Origin: Vibrio genomosp. F10 str. ZF-129
Lineage (GTDB): Bacteria; Pseudomonadota; Gammaproteobacteria; Enterobacterales; Vibrionaceae
Length of the DNA: 64,000 nt
Assembly: GCF_000287055.2 (NCBI RefSeq)
Contig: NZ_AJYQ02000089.1
Span: 62,001 to 126,000 of the forward strand
Reading direction: 5' to 3'
Of this stretch, positions 27,679-36,233 are shown piece by piece (positions within the stretch are counted from its first letter, which is position 1; every line of letters starts with the position of its first letter). The notes under the pieces were generated by a model. That model made no database searches. It had not been told where the DNA came from and saw only the letters and a program-made list of their open reading frames with translations. The translations under genes were made by a program, and so were the position numbers.

Positions 27679-27852
27679 TTATTTATAGAGACCCGCTTGT
27701 TTGTCATCTCTGGCATCACGCCAACCGCCTAACCAATATGATTTCGCATCCATTTGTTGATACGGGCAATTTTCGGAAGAACGTCCGTTTAGCCCCGCTT
27801 TGTAACCTTGAGATTGTGCTCTTTCTAGGCGGTCACGCTTTTGTCTCTTCAT
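27679..27852 (-). CDS. rmf: Ribosome modulation factor RMF
   Basis: A 57-residue frame starting MKRQKRDRLERAQSQGYKAG, which aligns with E. coli RMF (55 residues) including the conserved GRSSENCPY, WLGGWRDARDD regions. RMF dimerises 70S ribosomes into inactive 100S particles in stationary phase. It is convergent with fabA, in the position of rmf next to fabA in E. coli. The very basic N-terminus binds rRNA. Too short to be picked by simple length filters. Confidence 0.95.
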   Translation of the reverse strand: MKRQKRDRLERAQSQGYKAGLNGRSSENCPYQQMDAKSYWLGGWRDARDDKQAGLYK

Positions 27853-27964
27853 AGTGTCGTCCTCTTACATATACATGGTTTCTTAACGTACTACTATTAA
27901 ATCTAAATGGAGTTAATGTGACTCCAATATTAAGATTCGATCAAAATCTGAGTTTTCTCAAGTT

Positions 27965-28001
27965 AAAAAAAAGCACAGCACCAAAAATGTGATGCTGTGC
28001 T
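27965..28001 (-). terminator. Terminator of the rlmKL-grx-uup-DUF3466 operon
   Basis: On the minus strand AGCACAGCA and TGCTGTGCT (27993-28001 and 27972-27980) enclose a 12-nt loop and are followed by eight T, 18 bases past the DUF3466 stop. Confidence 0.93.
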
Positions 28002-28018
28002 CTAGATTACAAATTAAC

Positions 28019-29662
28019 CTATTTCCTACGGAACCCGAACAGCCCAATAAGTGCAAACATGGCCCAGCCTATGCTTCCACCTTGTCGCTCAACAACCGGC
28101 TCTTCAACACCACGCGTTACAATGTCACCAACCTTAGCACCTTGCTTTGGTATTAGCTTAACCGCTACCGTTTTTTCGGTCTGATTACCACCACCGCAGT
28201 ATGAGTTGTGGGTCGTATTATCGTACCCCCCAACACATTTTATGGCCGTTGCTGAAATAACACCGGCATCATTGATATCTGTCGCATCGATAATACGGTA
28301 CTGGTTCGCATGACCATTAGGGTTATTGTCGTTAGTTAAGTTATCAAGATACTGGGCTTTATTACCCAAAATAGCGCGTCGTTCTGTATTCGTTCCGTCA
28401 AAACTATATGGGTAGATGAATCCGCGTAAGCGACGAGGTTTACCGTCGTTCTCACGAGTATCTTCGGCATCTATCTGCCCTACAATTTCGTTGTAGTTAT
28501 TGACTGCGCCCGCTTTACCACCAGCACCAGAAAAGAAAATCCCACCAGACAGGAAAGTTGCAGATGGTGATGATTTACTTGCATCACTCACAAACAATAA
28601 ATTACCTGCTGCACCGTTTTGAGGGTAGAAACCACTTCGCTTTGCTTCACCAATCACAAGCAGATTATTGTTAATACCTGTTGCTACTGAATTACTGTGG
28701 ATGGTATCCCCATTGATGCGAGATTCAGCGCCAGAGATGCGTCTTGTCGTCCAATCTCCAGCGGTAGTAAAAGAGGTATTCGCGACAAAGATAGACGCAT
28801 CGACATAATTATCATCGGTATACGTATTGTAACCCACGGCATAAACGTCGGTACCCGATACTACAATATCTCTCATACTACCCTGTGCTAAACGTTCACC
28901 GTCTCTTGCTGGCACTCCAGACTGCCAATTTAACTCTACCGGTACTGCTGCGTTTGTCCAAATCGCTGCTTTTGACGTATGGTGCGCACCTTGGTCATTG
29001 GTTGCTGTTCTCGCAATACTGCCAACTGAGTAAGTATTACTCGAATCTACCGCCCACGCTCTGCCTTGCTTCCAATCATTCGCCGAAGCGCTCCCCAATG
29101 GGGAAATCGGTGAGACAATCTGATTACGAGTTCCGCCCACAATACTCTGGTTACCGACTGGTAAAGATGAATCAGTCAAGCTATTAATCACGTTGTTATA
29201 CTGATTATTGAAAGAGCCATTTTCTACAAAAGCGAGGGCATTCGATGTCGTATTGCCATCAAGCTCCGCCTTCCATACATCCCATTGCTCTTTAGCCCAT
29301 TTATCACAGGTGGCATACAAAAGTTCGCGATAGCAATAAGACTCAAAGTCATCTTGATCCTGGATATAAACAAAACTTCTGTCCATGGCAAACGGCAGCT
29401 CTTCTCGATAGCCGATGCCGTCAACACTGGTTCTTGTCTCACCGGCGAGCTTATAGGTACCACTTGAACAAGTTGTACCGAAGCAGCCTAGTGGATCGCC
29501 ATTATCGCCAGGTTGAATTGCTACGCCATGCACCTCTGTATATTCACTAGCACCAATCCCTTCAGGGCTGACTTCTACAACAGTATATAACGCAGCGTGT
29601 GCGCTTGTTGCCGCTAATACAGTAGCTGCAATCGTCGATAATTTAAAAACTGTACTACTCAT
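28019..29662 (-). CDS. DUF3466 family secreted protein with GlyGly-CTERM sorting tail
   Basis: 547 residues with a signal peptide (about 1-23, ending ATSAHA). The mature part matches the DUF3466 family with repeated AVAVN-like strands, such as GVAIQ and SVATGINNNLLVIGEA, suggesting a beta-propeller-like repeat fold. The C-terminus GGSIGWAMFALIGLFGFRRK is a GlyGly-CTERM tail (Gly-Gly, transmembrane helix, basic end), recognised by rhombosortase and often exported by type II secretion. It is therefore probably cell-surface or released. It starts 6 bases after uup and ends the operon. Confidence 0.88.
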   Translation of the reverse strand: MSSTVFKLSTIAATVLAATSAHAALYTVVEVSPEGIGASEYTEVHGVAIQPGDNGDPLGCFGTTCSSGTYKLAGETRTSVDGIGYREELPFAMDRSFVYIQDQDDFESYCYRELLYATCDKWAKEQWDVWKAELDGNTTSNALAFVENGSFNNQYNNVINSLTDSSLPVGNQSIVGGTRNQIVSPISPLGSASANDWKQGRAWAVDSSNTYSVGSIARTATNDQGAHHTSKAAIWTNAAVPVELNWQSGVPARDGERLAQGSMRDIVVSGTDVYAVGYNTYTDDNYVDASIFVANTSFTTAGDWTTRRISGAESRINGDTIHSNSVATGINNNLLVIGEAKRSGFYPQNGAAGNLLFVSDASKSSPSATFLSGGIFFSGAGGKAGAVNNYNEIVGQIDAEDTRENDGKPRRLRGFIYPYSFDGTNTERRAILGNKAQYLDNLTNDNNPNGHANQYRIIDATDINDAGVISATAIKCVGGYDNTTHNSYCGGGNQTEKTVAVKLIPKQGAKVGDIVTRGVEEPVVERQGGSIGWAMFALIGLFGFRRK

Positions 29663-29668
29663 AAAAAT

Positions 29669-31585
29669 TTAACTTTCCTGTTGCATAGCTTCCAGCTCTT
29701 CCCAGCGCTCGAAAGCAGATTCCAACTCTTGCTCAGTCGCAGAGAGCTTATCTAATGTAATTTGAGTTTCCTCTATAGACTTAGCGAAAAACTCTGGATC
29801 GTTCACTACTGTCTGTAGAGCTTCAATTTCTTGCTCTAGTTCTTCTAATCGCAGCGGCAATGATTCCAACTCTCGTTGCAGCTTATAAGATAATTTCTTA
29901 GGTTTAGCCTTTGGCGCTGTCGTTTTGGGAGTTTCCTCAACTACTTTCTTCACTTCTGCTGGTTTTTGCGCCAACCGAGCTTTGTTTACCTGAGCACGCT
30001 GTTGTTGCGCATCATGATAGCCACCAACAAACTCCTCAATCACACCATTCCCTTCGAATATCCAACTCGTGGTTACTGTGTTATCAACAAACTGACGATC
30101 GTGACTGACGAGAAGCAATGTACCCTGATAGTTGGCAAGCAAATCCTCCAAAAGTTCCAATGTTTCGATATCTAAATCATTGGTCGGTTCATCGAGAATC
30201 AGCAAATTGTTTTGCTTTAAGAAGATTCGAGCCAGCAACAAACGGTTCTTTTCACCGCCAGACAACGCTTTAACGGGGGTGCGAGCACGTTTAGGCGCAA
30301 ACAAGAAATCTTGTAAATAACTCAGCGCATGGCGTTCTCTGCCACCGACCATCACTTCTTGCTTACCATCGGCAAGGTTATCGATAACCGACTTTTCCGG
30401 ATCCAGTATTTCTCTGTATTGGTCAAAGTAGGCGACTTCGAGCTTTGTTCCACAGTGCAAACGGCCAGAATCAGGCTGAAGATCATTTAACAACAATTTA
30501 AGCAGCGTACTCTTACCACAGCCATTAGGGCCAATAAGGGCAATACGATCGCCGCGCATGATATTGAAGTTAAAGTTAGACACAATCGTCTTACCTTCAA
30601 TGGAATAATTGAGGTTTTCCGCTTCAAATACGATTTTTCCAGAGCGTGCCGCACCATCAATTTGAAGGTTAACCTTGCCCTGTACTTCTCTTCTGTCACT
30701 TCGTTCTTCACGAAGCTTCTTAAGTGCACGTACACGCCCTTCATTGCGGGTTCTACGCGCTTTAATCCCCTGCCTAATCCAAACTTCTTCTTGAGCGAGC
30801 TTTTTGTCGAATTCTGCGTTTTGCATTTCTTCAACACGGAGGAGTTCTTCTTTCTCTACCAGGTAGTTTTCATAATCACCTGGGAATGAATTCAACTTTC
30901 CTCTATCGAGATCAACGATACGAGTCGCCATCGCTTTAATAAACGCACGGTCATGGGAGATGAAGATAATGGAACCGCGAAAATCTTTCAGATAGTTTTC
31001 TAGCCACTCGATAGTAGCAACATCCAAGTGGTTAGTAGGCTCATCAAGTAAAAGCACGTCAGGATCACAAACCAATGCCCTTGCGAGCGCAGCTTTACGT
31101 TGCCAGCCACCAGATAAATCGGTCAACTTAGTCGACGCTTCTAGCTTTAGTGAAGCAAGCACATTGGTAATTCGATCTTCAAAACGCCACGCATTCGTAT
31201 GATCAAGCTTATCTTGAACACGAGCCAACTTATTGATGTTTGACTCACTTGGGTCCACAGCAATAAGATCGAGAAGATCATGGTAGATCTTTAAAGATTC
31301 ACCGACTTCGGCAAGACCGCCAGACACATAATCAAAAACAGTGCCTTGCTCATTTCGCGGTGGATCTTGCTCCAAACGAGAAACAACCACATCTTGGGTA
31401 ATCGTTAGTTTTCCATCGTCCATTATCACGTTGCCAGATAGAACTTTCATCAGCGTCGACTTACCGGCACCGTTTCGCCCGACCAAACAGACTCTTTCAT
31501 TCTCTTGTAACGCAAAATCGGAATGATCGAGTAACGGGTGATCACCAAATGCGAGTAAACCATTATGAATGGTAAGTAATGCCAT
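29669..31585 (-). CDS. uup: ABC-F family ATPase Uup
   Basis: 638 residues, cytosolic, two ABC domains with no membrane segment: Walker A GRNGAGKS (about 36-43) and GPNGCGKS, signatures LSGGWQRK and LSGGEKNR, an interdomain linker of the ABC-F type (EEVWIRQGIKARRTRNEGRV), and a C-terminal coiled-coil DNA/RNA-binding region (about 575-635). Uup acts at the ribosome and lowers the rate of precise transposon excision. It overlaps the upstream glutaredoxin gene by 23 bases. Confidence 0.95.
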   Translation of the reverse strand: MALLTIHNGLLAFGDHPLLDHSDFALQENERVCLVGRNGAGKSTLMKVLSGNVIMDDGKLTITQDVVVSRLEQDPPRNEQGTVFDYVSGGLAEVGESLKIYHDLLDLIAVDPSESNINKLARVQDKLDHTNAWRFEDRITNVLASLKLEASTKLTDLSGGWQRKAALARALVCDPDVLLLDEPTNHLDVATIEWLENYLKDFRGSIIFISHDRAFIKAMATRIVDLDRGKLNSFPGDYENYLVEKEELLRVEEMQNAEFDKKLAQEEVWIRQGIKARRTRNEGRVRALKKLREERSDRREVQGKVNLQIDGAARSGKIVFEAENLNYSIEGKTIVSNFNFNIMRGDRIALIGPNGCGKSTLLKLLLNDLQPDSGRLHCGTKLEVAYFDQYREILDPEKSVIDNLADGKQEVMVGGRERHALSYLQDFLFAPKRARTPVKALSGGEKNRLLLARIFLKQNNLLILDEPTNDLDIETLELLEDLLANYQGTLLLVSHDRQFVDNTVTTSWIFEGNGVIEEFVGGYHDAQQQRAQVNKARLAQKPAEVKKVVEETPKTTAPKAKPKKLSYKLQRELESLPLRLEELEQEIEALQTVVNDPEFFAKSIEETQITLDKLSATEQELESAFERWEELEAMQQES

Positions 31586-31805
31586 TTTTATCCAACCAAC
31601 TTTGTAATTCTTGTGAGTTAAAAGGCCAATTCAATTCGGATTGTTCGAATTTTACAACTGGAATAGTGACCCCGTAACGTGAAAATAGAGTGTCATCAAA
31701 AGCAATGTCTACAATGTCTAACTCTTGAGTTATCTCTTTTGCTTTAAGTAGCTCTAGGGCCATCTCACAAAGATGGCAGCCTTCGGTACTGTATAATGTG
31801 ATCAC
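31563..31805 (-). CDS. Glutaredoxin-family protein
   Basis: 80 residues with a thioredoxin fold core: N-terminal strand MITLYSTEGCHLC carrying a CHLC redox pair (Cys10/Cys13), and cis-Pro in GVTIPVVKF. It resembles the small DUF836/glutaredoxin-like group. It overlaps the start of uup by 23 bases and begins 14 bases after rlmKL, so it is part of the same operon. Redox partner unknown. Confidence 0.88.
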   Translation of the reverse strand: MITLYSTEGCHLCEMALELLKAKEITQELDIVDIAFDDTLFSRYGVTIPVVKFEQSELNWPFNSQELQSWLDKNGITYHS

Positions 31806-31819
31806 ATCATTGCCTTATT

Positions 31820-33946
31820 TTACTGACTGTCGTGACTAAGCAACCAGCAGTTATGAATGTGCTTATTTCTTGAGAAATCTAATGGTAGCGTGGTAGAAGA
31901 GATATTCTTCGCCTTCAAACCCAGTTCTTTAAGCGCTTCTAAATCCATTTTAAAATGACGTTTGTTATTTGAAAATACAATCGTCCCTTCTTCTCTGAGT
32001 AAACGCTTTAATTCAGTCATTAACTGAATATGATCGCGTTGAATGTCAAACGATTGATCCATACGCTTTGAGTTAGAAAATGTCGGAGGGTCAATAAAAA
32101 TCAGATCGTATTGTTTGTCTGTATTGCTTAGCCATTTAAGACAATCCGCTTGCTCGAACTGATGCTCACGCCCTACTTTACCATTGAGCGTCATGTTGTC
32201 TTTTGCCCAGTCTAGGTAGGTGTTAGACATATCGACTGTCGTCGTTGATTTCGCACCACCACACGCAGCGTGAACCGTCGCTGAACCGGTGTAAGCAAAC
32301 AAGTTCAAGAAGTCTTTCCCGCTGGCCATTTCACCAATCTTACGACGGGTAATTTTGTGGTCGAGGAAAAGCCCTGTATCAAGATAGTCATGCAGGTTAA
32401 CAATTAACTTCACACCGTACTCATGCACTTCTAAACGCTCTGACTGCTGCCCGAGTTTTTGATATTGAGAACGACCTTTCTGTTTCTCGCGAACTTTTAG
32501 CACAACTTTATTCGCTTCCGTACCAGTAACATCGATAGCTGCACGAATAATATCAGTAAGACGACGTTTCGCCGTCTCTTCTGGCACATCTTTCGGTGCA
32601 GCGTACTCTTGAATGACAAGATTATCCAAATAAACGTCGATAGCCACGTTATACTCTGGCAAATCAGCATCGTAGATACGGTAACACTCTAAATGCTCTT
32701 TACGCGCCCACTTACCAATTTTGGCTATGTTCTTTTTCAAACGATTAGAGAAGTCTGGAGCCACAACTGCGCCAGGAGAAGATTCTCCAGTAGAATCAGC
32801 ACGTCGACTCGATATAGAGTAATTTTTTTGGTGACACGGTAACGCGCCATTATTCAATTTGTACTGTTTATCCGCTCGCATGCGCAAACAGCTGAGTAAT
32901 TCGTCAGAGCTTGAGAATATCGACGCGGTATTGCCACCGAACTCAGACTTCAACTGCGCACCAAACGCAGTATAGAGCGCGATTAAACCAGGGTGAGTAC
33001 CAAGTCGTTCACCATACGGTGGGTTTGACACTATGACACCATTTTCAAATTCAGTTGGACGTTTAAGCTGAGCCGCATCACTCACTTCAAACTGAATCAG
33101 GCTTTCGACACCTGCGCGACGGGCGTTATCTCGTGCGGTTTTTAACACTCTTTCATCGTTATCAAAGCCAAAAAACTTGCAGTCAACTTTATTGACACCG
33201 CGACGAGATTGTACCGATGCTTCTGCTTTTACTTCCGTCCAAAGCTCAGATTCGAAGTCTTCAAGAGATTCAAAGCCCCACTTCTGACGTTTGATGCCAG
33301 GAGCAACGTTTGCTGCCATCATGGCCGCCTCAATCACTAAGGTACCAGAGCCACACATAGGGTCTAAGAAAGGTTTCGTCGCATCCCAGCCGCTTCTTAA
33401 GATGATCGCTGCAGCTAATGTCTCACGTAACGGTGCTCTGCCCGCTTCTGGACGATAACCACGTTGGTGCAAGCCTCCGCCAACCATATCTATGCCAAGA
33501 AGCGCTTTATCGCGATGAAGTCGGACGTGAATACGAAGATCCGCATGATCTTTACTGATCGACGGCCTAGGTAAGCTTCTCTTGGTAAAGCAATCAACGA
33601 TCGCATCTTTAACTTTCATTGCACCGTATTGGCTATTGCGTATTTCGTTATTCGTACCGTTGAAATCCACCACAAACTTCTTCGAACTGTGGAAGTGGTT
33701 CACCCAATTCACTGCGGTTGCAGATAAATAGAGGTCCATATCATCGTTACAAGTAAATTCAGAAAGAACACGTACAAATCTAGAAGCCAAACGACTCCAT
33801 AAACAGCAACGATAAATTTGCTCAGTTGATGCCTTAAACTTCACCCCCGCTTGGACTGGTTTTGGGTTCTGAATGCCAAGTTTGATCAGTTCTTCAACCA
33901 ATAAGTTTTCAAGGCCGTTTGAGGTAACCGCTAGATATTGATGCAT
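31820..33946 (-). CDS. rlmL: Bifunctional 23S rRNA methyltransferase RlmKL
   Basis: 708 residues, a fusion of RlmL (N2-methylation of G2445; N-terminal THUMP domain about 45-155 and catalytic motif NPPYGERLG, near 308-316) and RlmK (N7-methylation of G2069; SAM motif [16 protein letters not shown] and catalytic [11 protein letters not shown]). It modifies the large-subunit rRNA during assembly. First gene of an operon with the glutaredoxin, uup and the DUF3466 gene. The region upstream (33947-34365) carries no clear gene. Confidence 0.96.
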   Translation of the reverse strand: MHQYLAVTSNGLENLLVEELIKLGIQNPKPVQAGVKFKASTEQIYRCCLWSRLASRFVRVLSEFTCNDDMDLYLSATAVNWVNHFHSSKKFVVDFNGTNNEIRNSQYGAMKVKDAIVDCFTKRSLPRPSISKDHADLRIHVRLHRDKALLGIDMVGGGLHQRGYRPEAGRAPLRETLAAAIILRSGWDATKPFLDPMCGSGTLVIEAAMMAANVAPGIKRQKWGFESLEDFESELWTEVKAEASVQSRRGVNKVDCKFFGFDNDERVLKTARDNARRAGVESLIQFEVSDAAQLKRPTEFENGVIVSNPPYGERLGTHPGLIALYTAFGAQLKSEFGGNTASIFSSSDELLSCLRMRADKQYKLNNGALPCHQKNYSISSRRADSTGESSPGAVVAPDFSNRLKKNIAKIGKWARKEHLECYRIYDADLPEYNVAIDVYLDNLVIQEYAAPKDVPEETAKRRLTDIIRAAIDVTGTEANKVVLKVREKQKGRSQYQKLGQQSERLEVHEYGVKLIVNLHDYLDTGLFLDHKITRRKIGEMASGKDFLNLFAYTGSATVHAACGGAKSTTTVDMSNTYLDWAKDNMTLNGKVGREHQFEQADCLKWLSNTDKQYDLIFIDPPTFSNSKRMDQSFDIQRDHIQLMTELKRLLREEGTIVFSNNKRHFKMDLEALKELGLKAKNISSTTLPLDFSRNKHIHNCWLLSHDSQ

Positions 33947-34365
33947 AGTGCTCTTTAAGTAATAAAAAATGACCCGGTATTATACCTGACTATCTATTTA
34001 TTAAGTAAGTTGATCGGTTATTTTTCTTACTCTTCACTCATTTAACTGCTCACTTGTTCGCCAAAGTTAAGCGGTTATTGCTTTTCATCCCTTCATCAAT
34101 CTGCTTCCCGTTAAATCAACACAATGAAAGGCTCAAAGCCGAAGTGAATACTTATTCACACCAATTTTGGTCTATACCAGGCCGGGTTTAAGGGTGAAAT
34201 TTTATTACACATTGAGTTAAAATGGGAATTATTGGTTGGTTTCCGAGTGTTTTTGCCCTGTTTGGGCAACTGGATAGAAGCAAATTAATTCAGATTAGTG
34301 GAGGGATTTCACGTTATTTGAGACACAATGCAAGGGACAATAAAGGCGACCAATAGATTTAGAGC
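33947..34365. other. Gene-poor 419-base region between rlmKL and zapC
   Basis: No family-like frame is seen. It must contain the rlmKL promoter. One 44-codon frame (34222-34356, plus strand) has no ribosome binding site or recognisable product. The zapC terminator bounds it on the right. A small RNA cannot be excluded. Confidence 0.4.
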
Positions 34366-34394
34366 AAAAAAAATCGGCCATAGGCCGATAAAAA
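34366..34394 (-). terminator. Terminator of zapC
   Basis: On the minus strand ATCGGCC and GGCCGAT (34383-34389, 34373-34379) with a 3-nt loop, followed by eight T. Confidence 0.92.
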
Positions 34395-34415
34395 CGTAAA
34401 GGAACTAAAACGGGT

Positions 34416-34958
34416 TTAGCTAACGAGCGCTATGGGCTGGTTTTGGAACATGTCGTTAGCCAGTGACATTCTATCGTGCATCACTTTAATCGCCTGGCCA
34501 AATACAAGTTGCTTAGTCGAAGAAAGCTCAAAAGGTTCAATATCAATTAACGCTACCAAACTGGCAGACTCTCCTACTTCCAGCGTAATAAAACATCGGT
34601 CACTGAATTGATTGGTTAACCGCACTAGGTCACCTTCTTGTGGAAAGCATTCACCGTGCTGACTATCAAAGAACCAACTTTTAGGCTGTACAGGCTTATG
34701 AAAACGCTTTGCGGCCACGCAATACAGTGCTAGCTCAGCCTGGCGCGGTTCATTTAATGGGAGTAAAGAGATCTGTTCTTTGAACGTTTGAAATGCTGAA
34801 GCATCGTCAACAGAGAATTCATTGATTCCAACAGCGCAATCCACTAAGAGTTTTCTAGGTAGATTTGTTTTGAATACAATATCGTCACCAAGGTCCAGCA
34901 TCAGTGTGCTTTCCTTGTCATCGTAGTACCAAGTCCATTTGTCGCTGGGTTTAAGCAT
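34416..34958 (-). CDS. zapC: Cell division protein ZapC
   Basis: 180 residues, the family length, from Met at 34958 (MLKPSDKWTWYYD), which matches the start of E. coli ZapC; a longer frame begins at a TTG with no ribosome binding site. ZapC binds FtsZ and promotes bundling of the Z ring. Conserved segments are DKWTWYYDDKESTLMLDLG, KSWFF, and the end GQAIKVMHDRMSLA. It lies downstream of pyrD, as in E. coli (pyrD-zapC), with a terminator between them. Confidence 0.93.
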   Translation of the reverse strand: MLKPSDKWTWYYDDKESTLMLDLGDDIVFKTNLPRKLLVDCAVGINEFSVDDASAFQTFKEQISLLPLNEPRQAELALYCVAAKRFHKPVQPKSWFFDSQHGECFPQEGDLVRLTNQFSDRCFITLEVGESASLVALIDIEPFELSSTKQLVFGQAIKVMHDRMSLANDMFQNQPIALVS

Positions 34959-35053
34959 TGTATCACTCTCAAATTTCCGAATTATCAAGCCATTAGGTAG
35001 AATGCTTACTTACCTTTTGCTGCTGAATAAAGTAATTCTACGAGTGCCAATTT

Positions 35054-35090
35054 AAAAAAAAAGAGGAAATGATTTCTCATTCCCTCTTCG
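35054..35090 (-). terminator. Terminator of pyrD
   Basis: On the minus strand GAGGGAATGA and TCATTTCCTC with a GAAA loop form an imperfect 12-bp stem followed by nine T. zapC therefore has its own promoter in the remaining gap. Confidence 0.85.
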
Positions 35091-35119
35091 ATCGCTTTCA
35101 AATAACACTCATTTAAAGC

Positions 35120-35132
35120 GTGACAGTGTCGC
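35120..35132. promoter_or_regulatory. matS-like site (one mismatch)
   Basis: GTGAC AGT GTCGC fits the MatP binding consensus GTGACRNYGTCAC except for one base in the right arm. It lies in the pyrD-zapC gap. Confidence 0.4.
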
Positions 35133-35174
35133 AAAACGTCAGACATTGTAGTGCGATTCTAGCTCAGTTTTCTG

Positions 35175-36185
35175 TTATAGATTTTTAACAATATTCTGAA
35201 CCAATTTAGGCCCATGGTAAATAAAACCAGAATAAACTTGAACAAGCTGCGCACCTGCCATCAGTTTTTCTTTCGCTGATACATAAGAATCAACACCACC
35301 AACACCAATGATTGGTAATTTGTCACCCAATTCCTCGTGAAGTCGACGAACAACTTCCGTACTGCGTGCTTGAACAGGACGACCGCTTAAACCACCCGCT
35401 TCATTGGCAAACTTCATTCCTTCAACAATAGAGCGATCTAATGTCGTGTTCGTTGCGATCACACCATCGATCTTATTTTTGATCAATGATTCACAAATTT
35501 GTGCAATCTCGTCATCACTCAGATCCGGTGCGATCTTTAATGCTAACGGCACATATTTGTTGTGTTTCGCTTCAAGCTCACCTTGTTTCGCTTTAAGTTC
35601 CGCGAGCAGTTCATCTAGAGCATCACCATATTGAAGGCTACGCAGTCCCGGTGTGTTAGGAGAGGAAATGTTAACCGCAATATAGCCTGCGTATTGGTAT
35701 ACCTTTTCCATACAAATTAGGTAATCTTCAGCGCCCTTTTCAATCGGTGTGTCTTTATTTTTACCAATGTTAATACCCAATACACAGCTGTAATTGGCTT
35801 TCTTAACATTGTCAATCAGGTTATCAACCCCAAGGTTGTTAAAGCCCATGCGATTTATAATGCCTTCGGCTTCAACTAAGCGGAACAGTCGAGGCTTATC
35901 ATTGCCAGATTGTGGACGAGGAGTAACAGTACCTACTTCAACGAATCCAAAACCCATCGCATCGAAAGCTTCGATACATTCGCCATTTTTATCAAGCCCG
36001 GCCGCTAAACCGACAGGATTTCTAAAAGTCAGCCCCATACATTCAACAGGTCGCGCAGGTAATTGCTGGCGGTAGAAAAGATCGAACGGTGTTCCCGTGA
36101 AACGTTTGAAATTTTGAATTGCAAGATCATGTGCCTTTTCGGCATCAAGTTGGAAAAAGCCAGTTCTGGCTAGACGGTAGAGCAT
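35175..36185 (-). CDS. pyrD: Dihydroorotate dehydrogenase (quinone), class 2
   Basis: Fourth step of pyrimidine synthesis: oxidises dihydroorotate to orotate and passes electrons to the quinone pool. 336 residues, like E. coli PyrD. It has the class 2 N-terminal helical membrane-associated part ([22 protein letters not shown]), the FMN-binding [10 protein letters not shown], the catalytic Ser in [12 protein letters not shown], and the C-terminal phosphate-binding [15 protein letters not shown]. It follows the glutamate dehydrogenase terminator. Confidence 0.97.
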   Translation of the reverse strand: MLYRLARTGFFQLDAEKAHDLAIQNFKRFTGTPFDLFYRQQLPARPVECMGLTFRNPVGLAAGLDKNGECIEAFDAMGFGFVEVGTVTPRPQSGNDKPRLFRLVEAEGIINRMGFNNLGVDNLIDNVKKANYSCVLGINIGKNKDTPIEKGAEDYLICMEKVYQYAGYIAVNISSPNTPGLRSLQYGDALDELLAELKAKQGELEAKHNKYVPLALKIAPDLSDDEIAQICESLIKNKIDGVIATNTTLDRSIVEGMKFANEAGGLSGRPVQARSTEVVRRLHEELGDKLPIIGVGGVDSYVSAKEKLMAGAQLVQVYSGFIYHGPKLVQNIVKNL

Positions 36186-36202
36186 TGTGCCTCCGAAAGA
36201 AT

Positions 36203-36227
36203 AAAAAGCCCCGTATGAACGGGGCGT
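36203..36227 (-). terminator. Terminator of the glutamate dehydrogenase gene
   Basis: On the minus strand GCCCCGT and ACGGGGC around TCAT, followed by TTTTT, right after the stop at 36234. Confidence 0.92.
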
Positions 36228-36233
36228 TATTAT

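Noticed and set aside
31666..32843. matS-like sites GTGACCCCGTAAC and GTGACACGGTAAC
   Set aside because: Two mismatches each; expected often by chance.
34222..34356. 44-codon frame between rlmKL and zapC
   Set aside because: No ribosome binding site, no recognisable product, AT-rich intergenic context.
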